DNA from: Biomphalaria glabrata
Taxonomy: Eukaryota > Mollusca > Gastropoda > Planorbidae
DNA length: 64,000 nt
NCBI RefSeq assembly: GCF_947242115.1
Contig: NC_074728.1
Coordinates: forward strand, 18,677,542 to 18,741,541
Reading direction: 5' to 3'
In this document: one piece after another, positions 37,701 to 52,700 of the stretch
How the letters are laid out: every line of letters starts with the position of its first letter
Numbering within the stretch: position 1 is the first letter of the stretch
Program-made: the position numbers and the translations under genes
Notes under the pieces: model-generated
Databases searched by the model: none
What the model was told of the DNA's origin: nothing
The model's input: the letters and a program-made list of their open reading frames with translations, nothing else

Positions 37701-40700
37701 ATCCAGGATTACACCTGGAGAATAATCAACAAAATGTTTTTTTATGAGAATGAATAGAGTGAATATCAAAAGAAATGAAAAGCACAACTAAAAAATATGT
37801 TTAAAGTAGGTTTTAAAAAACAAAGCTTATATGGAGCTTAGTTGTATCAATTAGTTTGGATCAGTCATCTAATTAAATTTGTATTAAATATAGACTAACA
37901 ATAAAAAAAGCATAAAGCTCAAACCTTCTCAGGCTTCGCAAACCAACACAGTAACCACTCTGCTAGTGGGGAGCTTATGGATATGGAAGATTGTATAGTT
38001 ATCTATTGTTTCTATAGTCTCAACCTATTTTAGGTTTGTCTTCATGACTCAAATGACAACCTATAAAGGGGACTGATTCAGATTATACCAGCACATCAGT
38101 AAATTATAATTTCTTTTCCTTGTTCGAGATACCAAACAAAATAATTTATTACCAATAGTTAATTAACTAATTGGCTAATTTTTGTTATTGATTCTTGTGT
38201 TGTCAGTTAAAATAAATAATTGCACAAAATTTCAGCTTGATTAGAGATTTTTGTGTCATGTACAAACTTTATACCAGACAGACAGACAGAGTGAGTTGAT
38301 ATAAGCTTTGTGAAAACCCACAACTATAACTTTAGGTTAAAAAATGTTTTAATCTGCAAACTTCTTTTATTAGAAATATGTTATTTTCTAACATATTTAA
38401 GTATTAATTTTATATAATAAATTACAGACAAATTTAAGACATAATTCCTCACTAGCCCAAAAGGAATAAAGGATAATAAAATATGATGGGTAATATGGCT
38501 GTCAGCATGGTCATGCTGTATGTGCTCTGGGCTGTCCACTGCTATCTTCTACAGTCCTATGGGAGGCTTAAGATAGGATGTAATTATATTGAATTTCAAA
38601 GGAACAGTTGAAATATGTAAAACAAACAACAATGTTATATTTTTTCTAAAAGCCTTGAAAAAGAATTAAACCTGACACTTGCTAGATGGCTAGAGATTAT
38701 GTTCAAGATATAAAACAAGGAAAAAAGAGTTAGCAATTCAATGTATATATATAGATTCAATATATAACTTGAGGAGTCTGTGCTGTGCAGTGTTTAATTT
38801 TTCTTTAGAGAGGAGTTTCATATTAATTACATCCTAGCCATTTTTCCTAGCCTAATCCCACTGCAAGACAACTAGGAATAGAAGATAGCAGGGTTCAAAC
38901 TCAAAAAAGCTTTTGTGAAAATGACAAGCAAGTCAAGGCATCTGCTGCTGATAACAGCGTGGATGTCCTGTCACCAAGCGCCCTGCTATTTGCAGCACCT
39001 CCTCATTGGTTATTTGTTTTTGCCACCTTATTTTAAAGATTCGCCTTAAGCATTTGAGGTGGAAGATATTTAGCTTTTTTCCTGCCATGAGTTAGTTGAC
39101 CATGTTTCACTTCTTTGTAGCAGAGTGCTCATCACACAGGTCTGGTAGACTAAGGTTTTGGTATTGTTAGTAAGCAGTAATCAATAAAATTATAAAAGAA
39201 AGAGTAAAAGATCCATTTTTAACTCTTAACCCTACTTTATCTATTATTTTTCTTTGTCATAGTAATCAAAACGTGTATCTTAGGTTAAAGACTTCTAGTC
39301 CTAGTGACTAAACAATAATGTAGCACTAGCAGACTTACTTGCATTCAGCAGCACCAGATACATTGGATATTTTCTCACAACTGCTGAGTTCAACACATTT
39401 GTCCAAATCATCACAAGTGGCACCTGGTTTCAGCAAGTCTCTGCACACACCATCTCTAGCATAAAAGTTGTCCACACAGGTACAGATACCATCTAAGAAA
39501 AAAAAAAAACTATAATAAGGCTTCTCTTTGACTCGGAAGATGAATTAGACTAGTAATGAAGTATTTCCCGTAGCTACACAGCCCCAGCTACATGCTTTGC
39601 CACCTTTGCTCAAAGTCAAAGAATAAATATTTAGAGTTAAAACTCATAGGATCTACTATGATCTAGAAGAGGTCTAAAATCATAAATGGTAGATCTATAT
39701 TTCGATATTTGATATAAAAAAAAACTAAAATCACAGGTTAAAACACACGAATTAACTTAAGCTCCTAATCCCCCCCCCCCTTTTTTTTTCCGTCTTCATG
39801 GACAATTAGTATGAATTTGGACGAGTCGAAAATAAAATAATGAATCAAGAATAAAGAAATTCATAATGTTGACGGTGTTGAGCTAATTCGATATCTACGC
39901 ATTCTAAAAGGCAATTCGCTTTCTTTTGCAGAAACTAATAAAAAATTCGGTTAATGTCGAATTATCCTGGTTATTTGTGGGTTTTTTTTTTTTTTGTTTG
40001 TTTTTTTTTTTTCAATATCCCAATACAAAATATTTGTGTTCATTCTTCTTCCTCGTTCTCATTTTCGTGCATTATTTTTTTACTTTTCTAGTTGCAATAA
40101 TCTCATGATTGAATTAAAAAAAAAAAAAAATTACCAGGAAGAAAGTTGGCCTCAACAGTCTCATGTGTTCGATGACCCATGTACATATCAGAATAATAAT
40201 TTAAAACCCATCAAGCATTGTCTTTTATGGAATCGTTCACACCGAATACGCTGAACTGATTAAATTACTACACCGAGTCGCGAGACATTTTTTAAAAAGT
40301 AATGAATCTTACCATAACAAAGTGAGTTTGTCACGCAAGTCCCATTTGATTCGCACACACCATTGGCCTTGATCAAAGGAAGACAGGTTCCACGAGGGTC
40401 ATCTGAAAAATGAAAACACAAACAATAAAACATAAGTTGAATTTCAGAATCATCTTCTTTTATGAATTAACGTCTGTATTGTATAAGATAAGATCTCATC
40501 TCTTTTATTTACAAAGTAACATCACACACTTGTTTTAAAGTCATTTCGATTAGGAATTATAGAACACAGATCTAGGCTTGAGTCAGATTTTTTTCTCCAT
40601 TGGATGTTCTTCTCCCTTATTTTCTTTGACACTGTAGTCCTACTTGGCACACCGTACTTAATAGATCTGCTTGACTGTCCAGACTTCACTCATTTCATTC

Positions 40701-43700
40701 ATTACAAATGCAGTTGTTGTTTTTTTACTAAGTTTACCCATTAAGTTTTCATCTCAATGAAACATTGTATGGAAATGAGTGCCCAGTCCAGGCACTGGAC
40801 TCGATTGGTCAGATAAGTTGCATTATCTAATACTTTAAAAAAAAAAGCATGAGGTAATAATAATAATAATAAAGTCAACTCGAGAACGGAAACAAAATTC
40901 CTTGTAGTTCTCTCAATAGAGTTCAAAGGGAAATTTTCTGTAGATGAGGCAGAACTGCAGTCATATGCTACTGTCCTGTTACAGGTAATGAGACTCTTCC
41001 TACAAATGTTCATAGTTTCGATATTAATTAATTACTATTTCGAGTTTTTAACACTTTAAAATGTGTGAGTTTAGAAGTTTATTTTTAAACACTAAGTTTA
41101 ACATTGCTGCACAGCCAGTGATAATTATGACTTACCAGGCAGAAAACCTGCATAGTAGCCTTTGTCACACTCACAAATGGATTTGATTGGATCACACTCG
41201 GCGTTGACCACACACTGACCAAGATTCCTGCACATCTTGGCCGGTCCGATCTTCAGGTGGCACTTGCCCATTTCCGGGAAGTATTCGGGTTTACATTTGC
41301 ACACTGTGCTGTTGTTCAGTACAAGGTTGACACAGTCGGCGTTGAAAGTGCATTGCGTGGAGACCCTACAGTTCTCTCCAGGCGGCTTCAGCGTCTTACA
41401 CGCGCCTCCCTCATTGAAGTATCCGCTGTTGCATTCGCAGAAACTCGTAGACAGGTTGCATTCTGCGTTAGCCACGCACTGGCCAGGGCGGGTGCATTCT
41501 CGCCCGGCCTTCTTCCTCTCTGTGCAGTTTCCAGCCTCGTTGTAAAACTCCGCATCGCACAGGCACTGCATCGTTTTGACGTCACACTCCGCGTTGTGGA
41601 TGCACTGGCCTATGTTGCCGCATGGGAGCTCGGCCTTGATTCTTGGCACGCAGAGGTCCAGCTTGTCTTGGTAATAGTCTTTATCGCACACACACGAGGA
41701 GGCATTAACGTTACACTCTGCATTGGCGATGCACTGTCCCGGCGCTGAGCAGGTTCTGCCGGCGAAGATTCTTGGCGCACACAGGTCGCTCTCATTCCTG
41801 AAGTATATCTGCTCGCACTTGCATTTCCAGCCATCGGTGGGCGAGCAGTATGACCCTGCGACGCACATGCCGACCCCCCAGCATCTCTCTTCTACCTTTT
41901 TCAAAGGGATACAAGCGTTGGTAAAAGGGAAATAACCATCATTGCATTTGCAGTAAGAGAGGGAAGGGGAGTTAAGCTGTGGGTAGAAGACCATGGACTG
42001 GTCCACTGTCGGGCTGACACCCCCAGAGTTTGTTGTGCATTTTGCGTTCTCTACGCACCTGTCAGAGTTTGGATCACAAGTTGTCATAGCGGGCGTGAGC
42101 AGCTTGCATGTGCCGTGGTAGTGAAAGTAATTCAGCTCGCAAAGGCAAGTCTTGTTGGGAGAGCAGAAGGCATTCTGAACACAGGTACCGTTCGTCTCAC
42201 ACGGCGCCCCTGCCTCAATCACTTGGTAGCAAGTGTTTTTGCTTGCATTGTCCAACCTTACGAAATACCCAGTTTTGCACTCGCAGAGGCTAGAAGAAGG
42301 AGAGCACTCTGCATCGGCCACACATTTCCCAAACCCGGAGCAAGGCTCTTTGGCGCCTAGCCTTTCTTTACATTTCCCATTCTCAATGTAAAAGTCTTGC
42401 AGGCAGACACATTTTTTGACATACTTTGTCACAAACTCGCAAGATGAATTAAAGGTGCACTGGTTTTCGTTGTCACATATGGAGCCATGGTCCAAAAGGG
42501 TGACGCACTCTCCATTTTTCGAGAAGTACCCTAAGTTGCACTCGCAGACCCCCGTTGTCAAATTGCATTCAGAGTTCTTTATACACTGGTCAAGGGCGAG
42601 ACATTTCTGGTCAGCTTTGAGACGAAGGTCGCACTTCCCGGCGTTATTGTAGTAGTCCGGTTGACACTTGCATTCCAGCTTGGACATGTCGCACTCGGCT
42701 TGGTGGACACACTGACCGATGCTGCTGCAGTTTTTCCCAGCATCTATCCTAGGGACACACCCGTCTCCCTGTCTGTAGTAATCCTTGTTACAAACACAGA
42801 GATTCGTCTGGATGTTGCACTCCGCGTTGTGGATGCACTGGCCGAAATTGTCGCAGTACTTCCCGACCTTGACCCTCACCTTGCAGACGCCGTAATCATT
42901 AAAGTAGTCCGGCACGCACTCGCATTGCGAGGTGGTCGTGTTGCAAACGGAGTGGTTTGCGCACTGTCCATTCTGGGTGCAGGAGCCACCCGCGTTGATC
43001 TTCTTGTAGCACGAGCCCCCGGCGTCGAAGTGCCCCGCAAGGCAGACACAGGTCATATTGGTCAAGTCGCATTCGGCCAAGTCAACACACTGACCCGGAG
43101 CTGTGCACGACTTTCCAGCGGGTATGCTGGTGACACACTCCGTGCTTGTCTCATAGAAGCCTTTCTTGCAACGACAGATGTCTGCGAACCAAACAAGACA
43201 GGGAAAAAAAGTAGTTAAACAATAGAAAAATAATTAATTTGGATAGTTGTGTTGCAATACAAACTTGCCGGCGGCCCTTGCTTGCAAGTCGTACTGAATT
43301 GAACTGAATTCAAGAATGTAGCGTAGGCTAGTAATGCAGTCGCGCAGATCTGTAACCCCTTAGTAGTCACGAAGATAAACCACATAAGAAAATCTATTAA
43401 AATAAAAAGAAATTAAAAGCTATACTCCCTTTCAGACTGACGATCTATAGGGCAGATGTTAAGGCCGTCTGTTTCTTTGGTCAACTGCTAACGAGCTGGG
43501 TGTCATATGACCAGCACCACAACCAACCGCCTTTAATTTCCCCAACTAAAGTCAGGTTAGAGTTAGGTGAACACCGTGAACTCAGAGGCGTCCTAAAAAT
43601 CCCGAAATTCAAAATCCCAGTCTTCCTCAAGATTCGAACCCAGGACCCTAGTTCAGAAGCCAAGCGCTTAACCGCATCATTTAAAACATGTTTCCTTTTT

Positions 43701-46700
43701 ATTGTTTTGTTTATATCTTTCCAAAAAAAAAAATATCCCATTCCTACACCTAGACCAACTACCTTGAATGTTTTGTTTGACCAGGTAGATTCTATCATTG
43801 CATTGTATTCCGATTTATCTTCGTCCTACTCCACCCTCCCACACCCTTGTTGTTACCGGTCGTTGACTTGTAGCACTAAACTGCTGGTAGACAACTAAAC
43901 CGTTGTAGGCGTAATATATCTTAACTAATAAACTTGAAAAACTTGAATAACTTCCTTGTGAACAGTACTTAATATAACAATAACAATAGTATAGACTAAA
44001 ATTAACTTGCGATCGAATGAGATAAATGCAGTAGGCTTTAGTAATAATATATTTCAACAAAATATAACCCACTACAATAACACAAGCTTTCAGTCTCACG
44101 TTCTGGAGTCGTCTCATTTAACTAAGACCAAATGACGACAACGCCACCTATGTTGCATCATTCACAGCCCATCGCTAACCTCTTCCCAATGTCACCATAG
44201 AATCATACACACACATCATAACACCCCTCCCACACATAAGCCCCTCCCACACACAAGCCCCTCTCACAAACCAAAAACCCATCTCACACACAGCTCCCTG
44301 CCACGCACAATAATCTCATGTATACATCATTTCTGATTACTATTTCCTTCAGCTCAAATAACCTGCCTAGGGTGTGCAGCTAAACATTCCGGGCTCACTC
44401 AGGTCTCACGTAACTCACGAGGCAATGATGAGGAGCCACAAAACTGCAGTGTATAGCTCTCAGAAAAATAGACAAAGAGAATAGATTATCTTATCTTATA
44501 TAATACAGACGTTACTTAAAAAAAGAAGATGATTACGTCCTACGCGTCATGCATTTAGTCATGCATATTAACCGATGACCTAAATTCTGCCAAGTCACTG
44601 GTTTTCCTGGCTAGCTCAGGCAACCCATTCCATGCTCTAATAGCACTAAGGAAGGAGGAGTATTTGTACAAATTTGTCCTAGCAAATGATTGCTATGATT
44701 ACCTTCTATTTTATTGCACGTTGAGTTGAAAACACACTGGGAGTCGTGGGTGCAAGGCATCAGGGGCGGCTTCTTCTGCGGGCACTCGTTTCCCTCCGGG
44801 TAATGTGTGTTAGAGCACAGGCAGACACCCCCGAACGGCGTTTGACATTCGGCATTGTGTACACACTGACCCAGACCTGTGCATGGCTTCCCTGGACCTT
44901 TGGCTGATGAGAATCAAAGTTAATAGTCATAACATACTTCAATTATTTAAATTATCGAAATAAATGAAAATTCTCATTTGAAAAAATTAAATTCGTATAT
45001 TCATTCTCCAAAAATCTTGCACCCAACTTCTGTGGATTTTCTGATTTGTCTTTATAAAAACTGTTAGCTTTTCTTTTGACCGTGTGGTAAAGAATGTCTT
45101 ATTGCAAGTCAACACTCTAGCTGGCAAAAAGAAGGACAGCTCTAGACTTGAAGAAACGAAAGCTGAGCTGGTATGGTCAAATTGTATGACATGCCTCTCT
45201 GTCTAAAGTCATCCTTCAAGGTACAGTGGAGGAAGCATGACGAAATGGTCCAAAGAAAAGCTGGCTGGACAATGCAAAAGAATGGACCGGCCTATCTCTT
45301 GATATCCTGCTAAGATCAGCTGCTGACTGGGAAAAGTGGAGGGATTTGGTTACACAAAGTGTCACAGCACCGATACGACGAAAGTTAAGGAACAGATGAG
45401 ATGAGATGGTAAAGATTTGAAAGAGCTTAAGTCTACTTTTGGGCAGTCTAAGTTAAAAATCCTAAGGCATTTAAAAAAAAAAATGTTCACTGCGTCACTT
45501 CAAGGATCAATCAATAATTAATTTAAACACAAAATAAAATGAAAACAAGCAGAATATAAAAATAACAGCAACAGTATACATTATCTAAAGAGAAGAACCC
45601 CCCCCCCCCAATTTATAACTATATATCTCAGTGATGTAGAAGTTTTTCCCTTTTTCGATATCAAACAAAATAATTAATTTACCAATAATTTATTGACTAA
45701 TTGGTTGTTTGTTTTTTTTTAAACTGATTCTTGTTTTGTTAGGTATAATAAATAGTTTAAAGTTTCAACTTGATCCGAGAAGGGGTGTGGGAGAAATAAC
45801 ATGTACACACTTTTTACAAGAGGCAAACGGCGAGACAGACGGTGTGACAGACAAAGTGATATAAGCTTTGTAAAGATGTTCACTTACAAGGGTCACATTT
45901 AGTTCCGTTTCTGAAGAATAAATCTTTACACTGGCAGGTCAAGTCTTCCCCTGCATTCACCAGCATACCGCTCGTGGAGTTAAAAATCGGCCGAGGCCTC
46001 ATTTTTGGCGGGAGGCATTCGGCGTCGTACGTGCATTGGTGGGTTTCATTGCAGGACGACTCTGCGACGATGCGGACCTGGCAGAGGCCGTCTTTGTCAT
46101 CGTAGTAGCCTCGCAGACACTGACACTGTCTGGCTATCAGATTGCAGGTTGAATTGAGCGTGCACTGGTAATCCTCTTTGCAGAATTGACCGGAAGGAAT
46201 TCTGGGCTTGCACGCGCCGCTCTCGTTATAGAAATGGGGCAGGCATGCGCACTTGTTGACCAGAGGAGTGCAGATGGCGTTGTGCGTGCACTGGTGAGAC
46301 TGCTGGCAGTTGTTTCCGATAGCATTCATGTCGGTGACTGGAATTCTCAGATGGCAGACGCCCGATTCATTATAATGGGTTTCTTTACAAATACAGCTGT
46401 GTGACGTATCATCGCAAACGGCGTTTGGCGTACACTGCTCTGTGAAGTTGCAGTCGCTGCCTATTTTGAATCTTCCCACGCAGAATCCTTCAGGCGTGTC
46501 GTAGTAGTTATCAAGGCACAGGCAGGTCGTGGTAAAAAGGTCACACAGGGCGTTGTGGACGCATTGGTGAGTGTACTGACACTTGGCGTCAGTCCGAATT
46601 CTCGGGAGGCAGTTCCCCGCGGTCTCATTGTAGTAAGCATCCAGACACTGGCAGGTTTTTTTCGCAGGGTCGCACAGAGCGTTGTGTGTGCACTGATACG

Positions 46701-49700
46701 TTTCCTGGCAGGCTACCTGGGCATTGCGGCGAGGTTTGCACTCCCCCGACTCATTGAAGTACTCGTGGAAGCAGGTGCAGACCTTCGTCTCCGAGCTGCA
46801 CACCGCGTTGGAAGTGCACTGCTCCGTATGGTTGCAGCTCTTCCCAGCGTCGATCCTCTTTAGGCAGCGCCCGTCTATGTTGAAAAAGTCTTTGAGGCAC
46901 TTGCAGACGTCGTCCAGTTTGGAGCAGGTGGCGTTGTGGGTGCATTGATATGTACCGGTGCAGTCTTTTTCTGCAAGAACTCTCTTCAGGCAAGTGCCCT
47001 TTTCGTTAAAGTAATCCGGCTGGCATTCGCAAGTGTTTGAAAGCTCGCCGCAGTCTGAGTTATGCGTACATTGGTGGCTCTCCTTACATTTTTCTCCTGC
47101 AGCGATACGCATAACGCATAGACCAGAGGAATTGTAAAACTCGGGAAGGCACTCGCAGGTTTTGTTGCTCAAGTCGCAGACGGAGTTTATCGCGCACTCG
47201 TGTGTCGACGCGCACGTGACGCCTGTTCGTTTTCGCTTGATACATCGGCCGGAGTCATCGTAAAAGTCTGGGTAGCAGAGACAAGTGTCGGTGTATTTGT
47301 CGCAATATGCGTTGGCCGTGCATTGATGAGTTAAGAAACACGTGCCTTTCACATCAACCCTTTCCAGGCACTGCCCTGATTGGTTATAGTAATCACCTAA
47401 ACACGAACACAGGCTCGTGGGTTGAGAGCAGTTGGCGTGGTGCGTGCACTCGTGGCTTTCTTTGCAAGGTTTGTCTACAGGTATCCTGATCTTGCACTCG
47501 CCGCTCTCGTTGTAATAGTTGTACTGACATTTGCACACCTTAACAGTTGCGTCACAGTCAGCATGGTGCGTACACTGATGAGTTGAGTTGCACTTTCCTT
47601 CAGCCTCAACCCGCACAGAGCATGCGCCTGAACTGTTGTAAAATTGGCCGGTGCATTTACAGATTCCGTTCGAGCAGGTAGAGTTGTGAGTACACTCGTA
47701 TGTCGATTTGCATGTTTTTTCCGCTTCGTGTCTCGGCAAGCATGAGCCTTTTTCGTTGAAGAAGGCCGGTAAACATGTACATTTGTCTGTATCGCAAGTT
47801 GAGTTTTGTGTGCACTGGTGCGTGGTTTTACAGGCCTCTTCTGCCGGTACTCGCTTATTGCAGACGTTTGAGGCATTGTAATAGTCAGGCAGGCATTCGC
47901 ATTTTCCTGTCGCTGAGCAGTTTGAGAAATGAGTGCACTGAAGCGTGGAGTTGCAGGCCTCGTGCACGAGAACTCGCGGCAGGCACTGACCGTTGCTCGT
48001 GTAGTATTCCGATAAACATTTGCATAACCCTGGGGACTCGCAAGAGGCATTGTGGGTGCACTCGTGGCTGGTTTCACACTTGCCGTCTGCTGAAACTCTC
48101 TTGACGCACTGACCTGACGCGTTGAAGTAGTTTGGGAGACATTTGCACACCATTTGGGTGCCATCGCACACGCTAAGTTGTGTGCATTGGTGTGTAGATG
48201 CGCATGAAACATCCGTTTTGACCCGCTCTTTGCACTTGCCTGTATCGTTGTAAAAGTTTGTGCCGCACTGGCAAACTCCTTGTGCGCTGCACGTCGCGTT
48301 GAGTGTGCATTGCTTTGAATGACTGCAGGGTTCGTCCACAACTGAACGGGGCGTACATTTGCTAGCGTTCTCGTAAAAATCTGGCGAGCACTTGCAGACA
48401 CCAGTATTGACGTCACAAAACGAGTTCTGGATACACATTTCACTCGACTCACACTTCGTCTTTTCCGCACCGACTCGCTCCTTGCACACACCGCTAGCGC
48501 TGTAGTGGGTAGGCAAGCACTGGCACCTCCCGTCGCTGCTGCAGTTGGCATAGTGAGTGCACTGGTAGCTGTCTCGGCAGCTCTCATTTGTTGGCAGGCG
48601 CTTGAAACACAAGCCTGTCTCACTGAAGTAGTCATGGAGGCATTCACAGAGGAGAGTGGACGGCGAGCACTGGGAATGATTAGTGCAGTGCTTGGTATCA
48701 GAGCAGCTCATCCCTGCGTCGGTCTTTTTTACACACACGCCCATGCTGGCGTAGTAGTCGCCAAAACACTGACAAGACCACTTCCCCGTGACGGTATTCA
48801 GAGCGCAGGCTGCATTGTCCACGCATTCCTTGGAGCTGTTGCACGTTTCGTCCACTTGGCGGAGGTTGGTACAGCGGCCCGCTAAACCGAAGTAGCCTTC
48901 CATGCACTGGCACGTCGCTGGCTGGCCGTCGCACTTGGAAAACTGAACGCATTGGCTGCTGCCGTTACATGGATGATTGACGTGGATCAAGTCCACGCAT
49001 TTCCCGTGGATATCCTCGAAAAAGGCGTCAGCGCATTTGCATTGTTTTATACCTGGATCACACGAAGAGTTATGAGTGCACTGGTAGGTGTGGTTACAAG
49101 AGTTGGACGCAGGAATCAAAGGTAGACACTTTCCGACGGAAACATAATAGTCTTTGTCACATTCACACACTTTCTGTCCATATTTGTTGGTCAGGCAAAG
49201 AGCGTTGAATGTGCATTGCGGCGTAATGTCGCACCAATCACCAGCTTTCTTTAGCGCCTCGCACTCAAATTTCGCATTCTCGTAGAAACCTCGATTGCAC
49301 TCGCAGGATGAAGAATTAGAAGAGCAGTTGGCGTTGAAGGTGCACTGACTCGACTCCTCGCACTTGGCGCCAGACTTGAGCAACGTATCGCAGAGCCCGA
49401 GTTTATTGTCGTAATATCCTGTCCGACATTCGCATTGTTTTGTTTGGTCAGAGCACTCGGAGTTATGGGTACATTGCCTAGTGCTATTGCAATCGTTTTT
49501 GGCCCGGATAAGATCATAACATCTCCCTTTTTCTGGGTAGAAATCTTTCCCACATTCGCATGTTTTAGACACGGCTGAACAGCTAGCGTTGAAAGTACAC
49601 TGTCTGGTGTCGGTACATGTTTGCCCAGCGTCAATAAGCACTTTACAGTGGCCCTGGTGTTCGTAGAAACCATGTTCACAGTCGCATAGCCCAGTCAAAG

Positions 49701-52700
49701 GGGAGCAACTTGAGTTGAAAACACACTGGCTAGTCTCGTTACAAGCCACGCCCACAGTTATAAGCTTCTTGCACGTGCCGTCTTGAGCGGAATAAAACCC
49801 AAGGTTGCACGTGCACTGCTGAGTTCCTAGACCACATGTTGCATTCGAAACGCACTGTCTCGTCTGCTCACATCTTTCTCCTGGCGTCTTCAGCTTGAGG
49901 CACTCGTCGGTCTCGTTGTAAAAGGCTTGGTCGCATTTGCATATTCCGTGGGAAGCGTCGCACTGAGCGTGCTCTACGCACTGACCAGCTATACCCTGCT
50001 CGCAGGGCTGATCCGGTTTAATAAGGTGGAAACACTGTCCTTGTTTTTCGTAAAATCCAGAGTCACACTTGCACACTGCTGCATTATTTGTGCCTGAACA
50101 TGAAGCATTTTTAACGCACTGGTCAGATGAGTTGCAAGGTTGGGAAGTGTTTATTCTTTTTTGGCAGTGAAGACCAGACTGGTAAAAATCTGGCAAACAA
50201 AGACAGGTTTTATTTGTGCATGCCGCATTGCTAGTGCACTGTTTACTTAGAGTACAATTTTCTTTGACGTTTCTCAACACGTGACATACGCCATACTGGG
50301 AGTAAAAGCCGTGGTCGCATTGACACGTCATGTTGACTTTGTCGCATGAGGCGTTGTCCACGCACTGGTCCGGTCCTGTGCAGATCCCATCTGTCTTGAT
50401 CAGGTCTTTGCAATCTCCCGAATCCTCGTAGAAACCTCGAAGGCACTCGCAGACGCCGCTTCCGGTCACGTTGCACTCGGCGTTGGACGTGCACGTTCCT
50501 ACCCTCGAGCATGTGTCTCCGGCGTCGATGCTCTGTTTGCACTTGCCGTTGGTCTCAAAGAACTCTTTCTTACATTGGCATGTCAGAGGCACCCCTTTGC
50601 ACTCAGCGTTAGCCACGCAGTGGGCCGTCACATCGCAGGGAAGTGTGGCGTTGATCAGTGGAACGCAGCTGGGTCCCACGCGGTAAAACTCTTCAGTGCA
50701 TGCGCATTTAAAGTCACCGAAACACTCACCACCCACTGCGCATGTGCCGTTCCTGTCACAGGCAAGGCCAATGTCTATCCTCTTTAAACAAAGCTCATTT
50801 TCTTCATAATAATCAGGTAAGCATTCACAGGCTGATTCTCCTGACGGCAGGGGAGAGCAGTAGGCGTTCTTAACACATTTATCTTTGGCATCACAAGTGT
50901 CCGTGACATTAACGTATTTTTTGCAGACGTTATCGTACTGGAAGTATGCTCCGACACACATGCACGTCTGCTCTTCAAAAGGTCGCAGGCATTTGGCGCC
51001 TTCGATGCACTGATAGTCCGCCTGGCAATCCACTGTAGCATTTTTCAAGGGGATACAAACTTTACCGTCACTGTAAAACTGACGGTTGCAAATACATTTG
51101 CCTGTCTGCCCCGGAGACACGGTCTGGGTCGAGTTGAGGCCGCACGTCGCGCCTGGCACGCAAACGTCATCGTGCTCACAGGTGTTGTTCACAGCAAGAT
51201 GTGGGTAGCACAGATCACCTTTTTGATAAAAACCATCTTTGCAATCGCATACAAGAAGAGAATTCCCAGACGAACTGTTCCCTCCTATGCACTGTGCGCC
51301 GTTCACGCACTGTTCATCCGCACTGCAAGGGACGGACACATTTTTCAAAGGTAGGCAATTCAAGTCTTCTCGGTAATGCGTTTTGAGACATTCGCAGGTC
51401 TGGACACCTGAGCTAGATTTACCGTTGCATTCAGCTCCATCTATACACTGGCCTGGGCCGGTACAGGGCAAGGTGGCGTTGATGACCTCTTTGCAAAGGA
51501 CGTCCTCAAGGTAGAAACCTTTCCTGCATTGGCATATAGACCTCATGGAAAATGTTTCTTGCTTGCATTCTGCTTCTTTAATACACTCTCGAGTGTCTTC
51601 GCAAGTCATAGTGGCATTCTTCAAAGGCTCGCATTGTGTTCCACTTTTGTAGAAATCCTCCAAGCAGACGCAGATGGTCTTGCCATTAGATCCAGAGCAC
51701 TCAGCTCCGTTTATACACTGTCCTTTCGCACTGCACGGAGCGCTGGCGTTCTTCAACGGAAAGCATAAGGAGTTTTCGGGGAAGTATCCTTTGGAGCACT
51801 GACAGCTTAAGCTAGATCCATTCGTGAATACACCTCTGTCGGTGCATTCAGCTCCTTTCACGCACTGGTCAGTATTCCCGCAAGGTGCGTCAACCTTCTT
51901 TCTTACGTTGCAAACGTTGTTTTCTTCAAAGTAAAGAGTATCGATGCACTTGCACAAGGGGAAACCACTGGTGTTCGTACACTGAGATCCTGAAACACAT
52001 TGCTTATCCCATTCGCACGGGGTAGAAGCATTCTTCAGCGTTTTGCACAGATTGTCTCTCGGATCTTCATAAAAACCGTTCTGGCAGGCACAGTTTAATT
52101 TCGCCGTGGTCTGGTTTTTTATGCATTCGGCGCCGAGTATGCATTGTCCTACAGCCGTGCACGGCTTGCTGGCGTTGATAAGCAGCTGGCACTTGGATGA
52201 GCTGTCTTCGTAGTAAACATTTTCTAGGCAGAGGCAGTTTTTCACCCCGCTGGCGATTTCCGTACAGTTGGCGCCTTGGATGCACTGATAGCTCTCTTCG
52301 CAAGGCTTGCCTGCATTGACCAGGACATGACAAATGTTTCCTTTGTTCTCATAATAGCCTTCCTTACACTGGCAAGACATAGAGGCAGAGTCGTTAACAT
52401 TTTGTTGGCATTGAGCTCCCGGTATGCACTGCCCTTCTCCTGAACACGGGCTGCTAGCATTGATCAGGGGCCTGCAAATATTCTGGTCTTCAAAGTATTC
52501 TGGGTCGCAAATGCACACCCGGCGCCTATTCCGCACCACGCACTGCGCACCTTCAACGCACTGGTATGTATCGATGCAGGGCTTGCTTGAGTTAATGAGC
52601 TTTAGGCAGCTCAATCCTTCTTGATAAAAGCCTTGCTTGCAGACGCAGGAGCCATTGACTGTTGAGGAAAACCCGTCACACTCTGCCTCCTGAATACACT

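Noticed and set aside
41257-43218. Plus-strand open frames at 41257-41748 and 42661-43218
   Set aside because: Antisense shadows of the 15-repeat exon, with alanine/leucine/valine-rich composition typical of reverse-frame reading.
43481-43898. Open frames around 43481-43898
   Set aside because: They run through a SINE family A copy and adjacent AT-rich intron.
47475-48647. Open frame of 390 codons on the minus strand
   Set aside because: It overlaps the giant exon in another frame. It has no cysteine spacing of a known domain and arises from the base bias of the true repeat frame.
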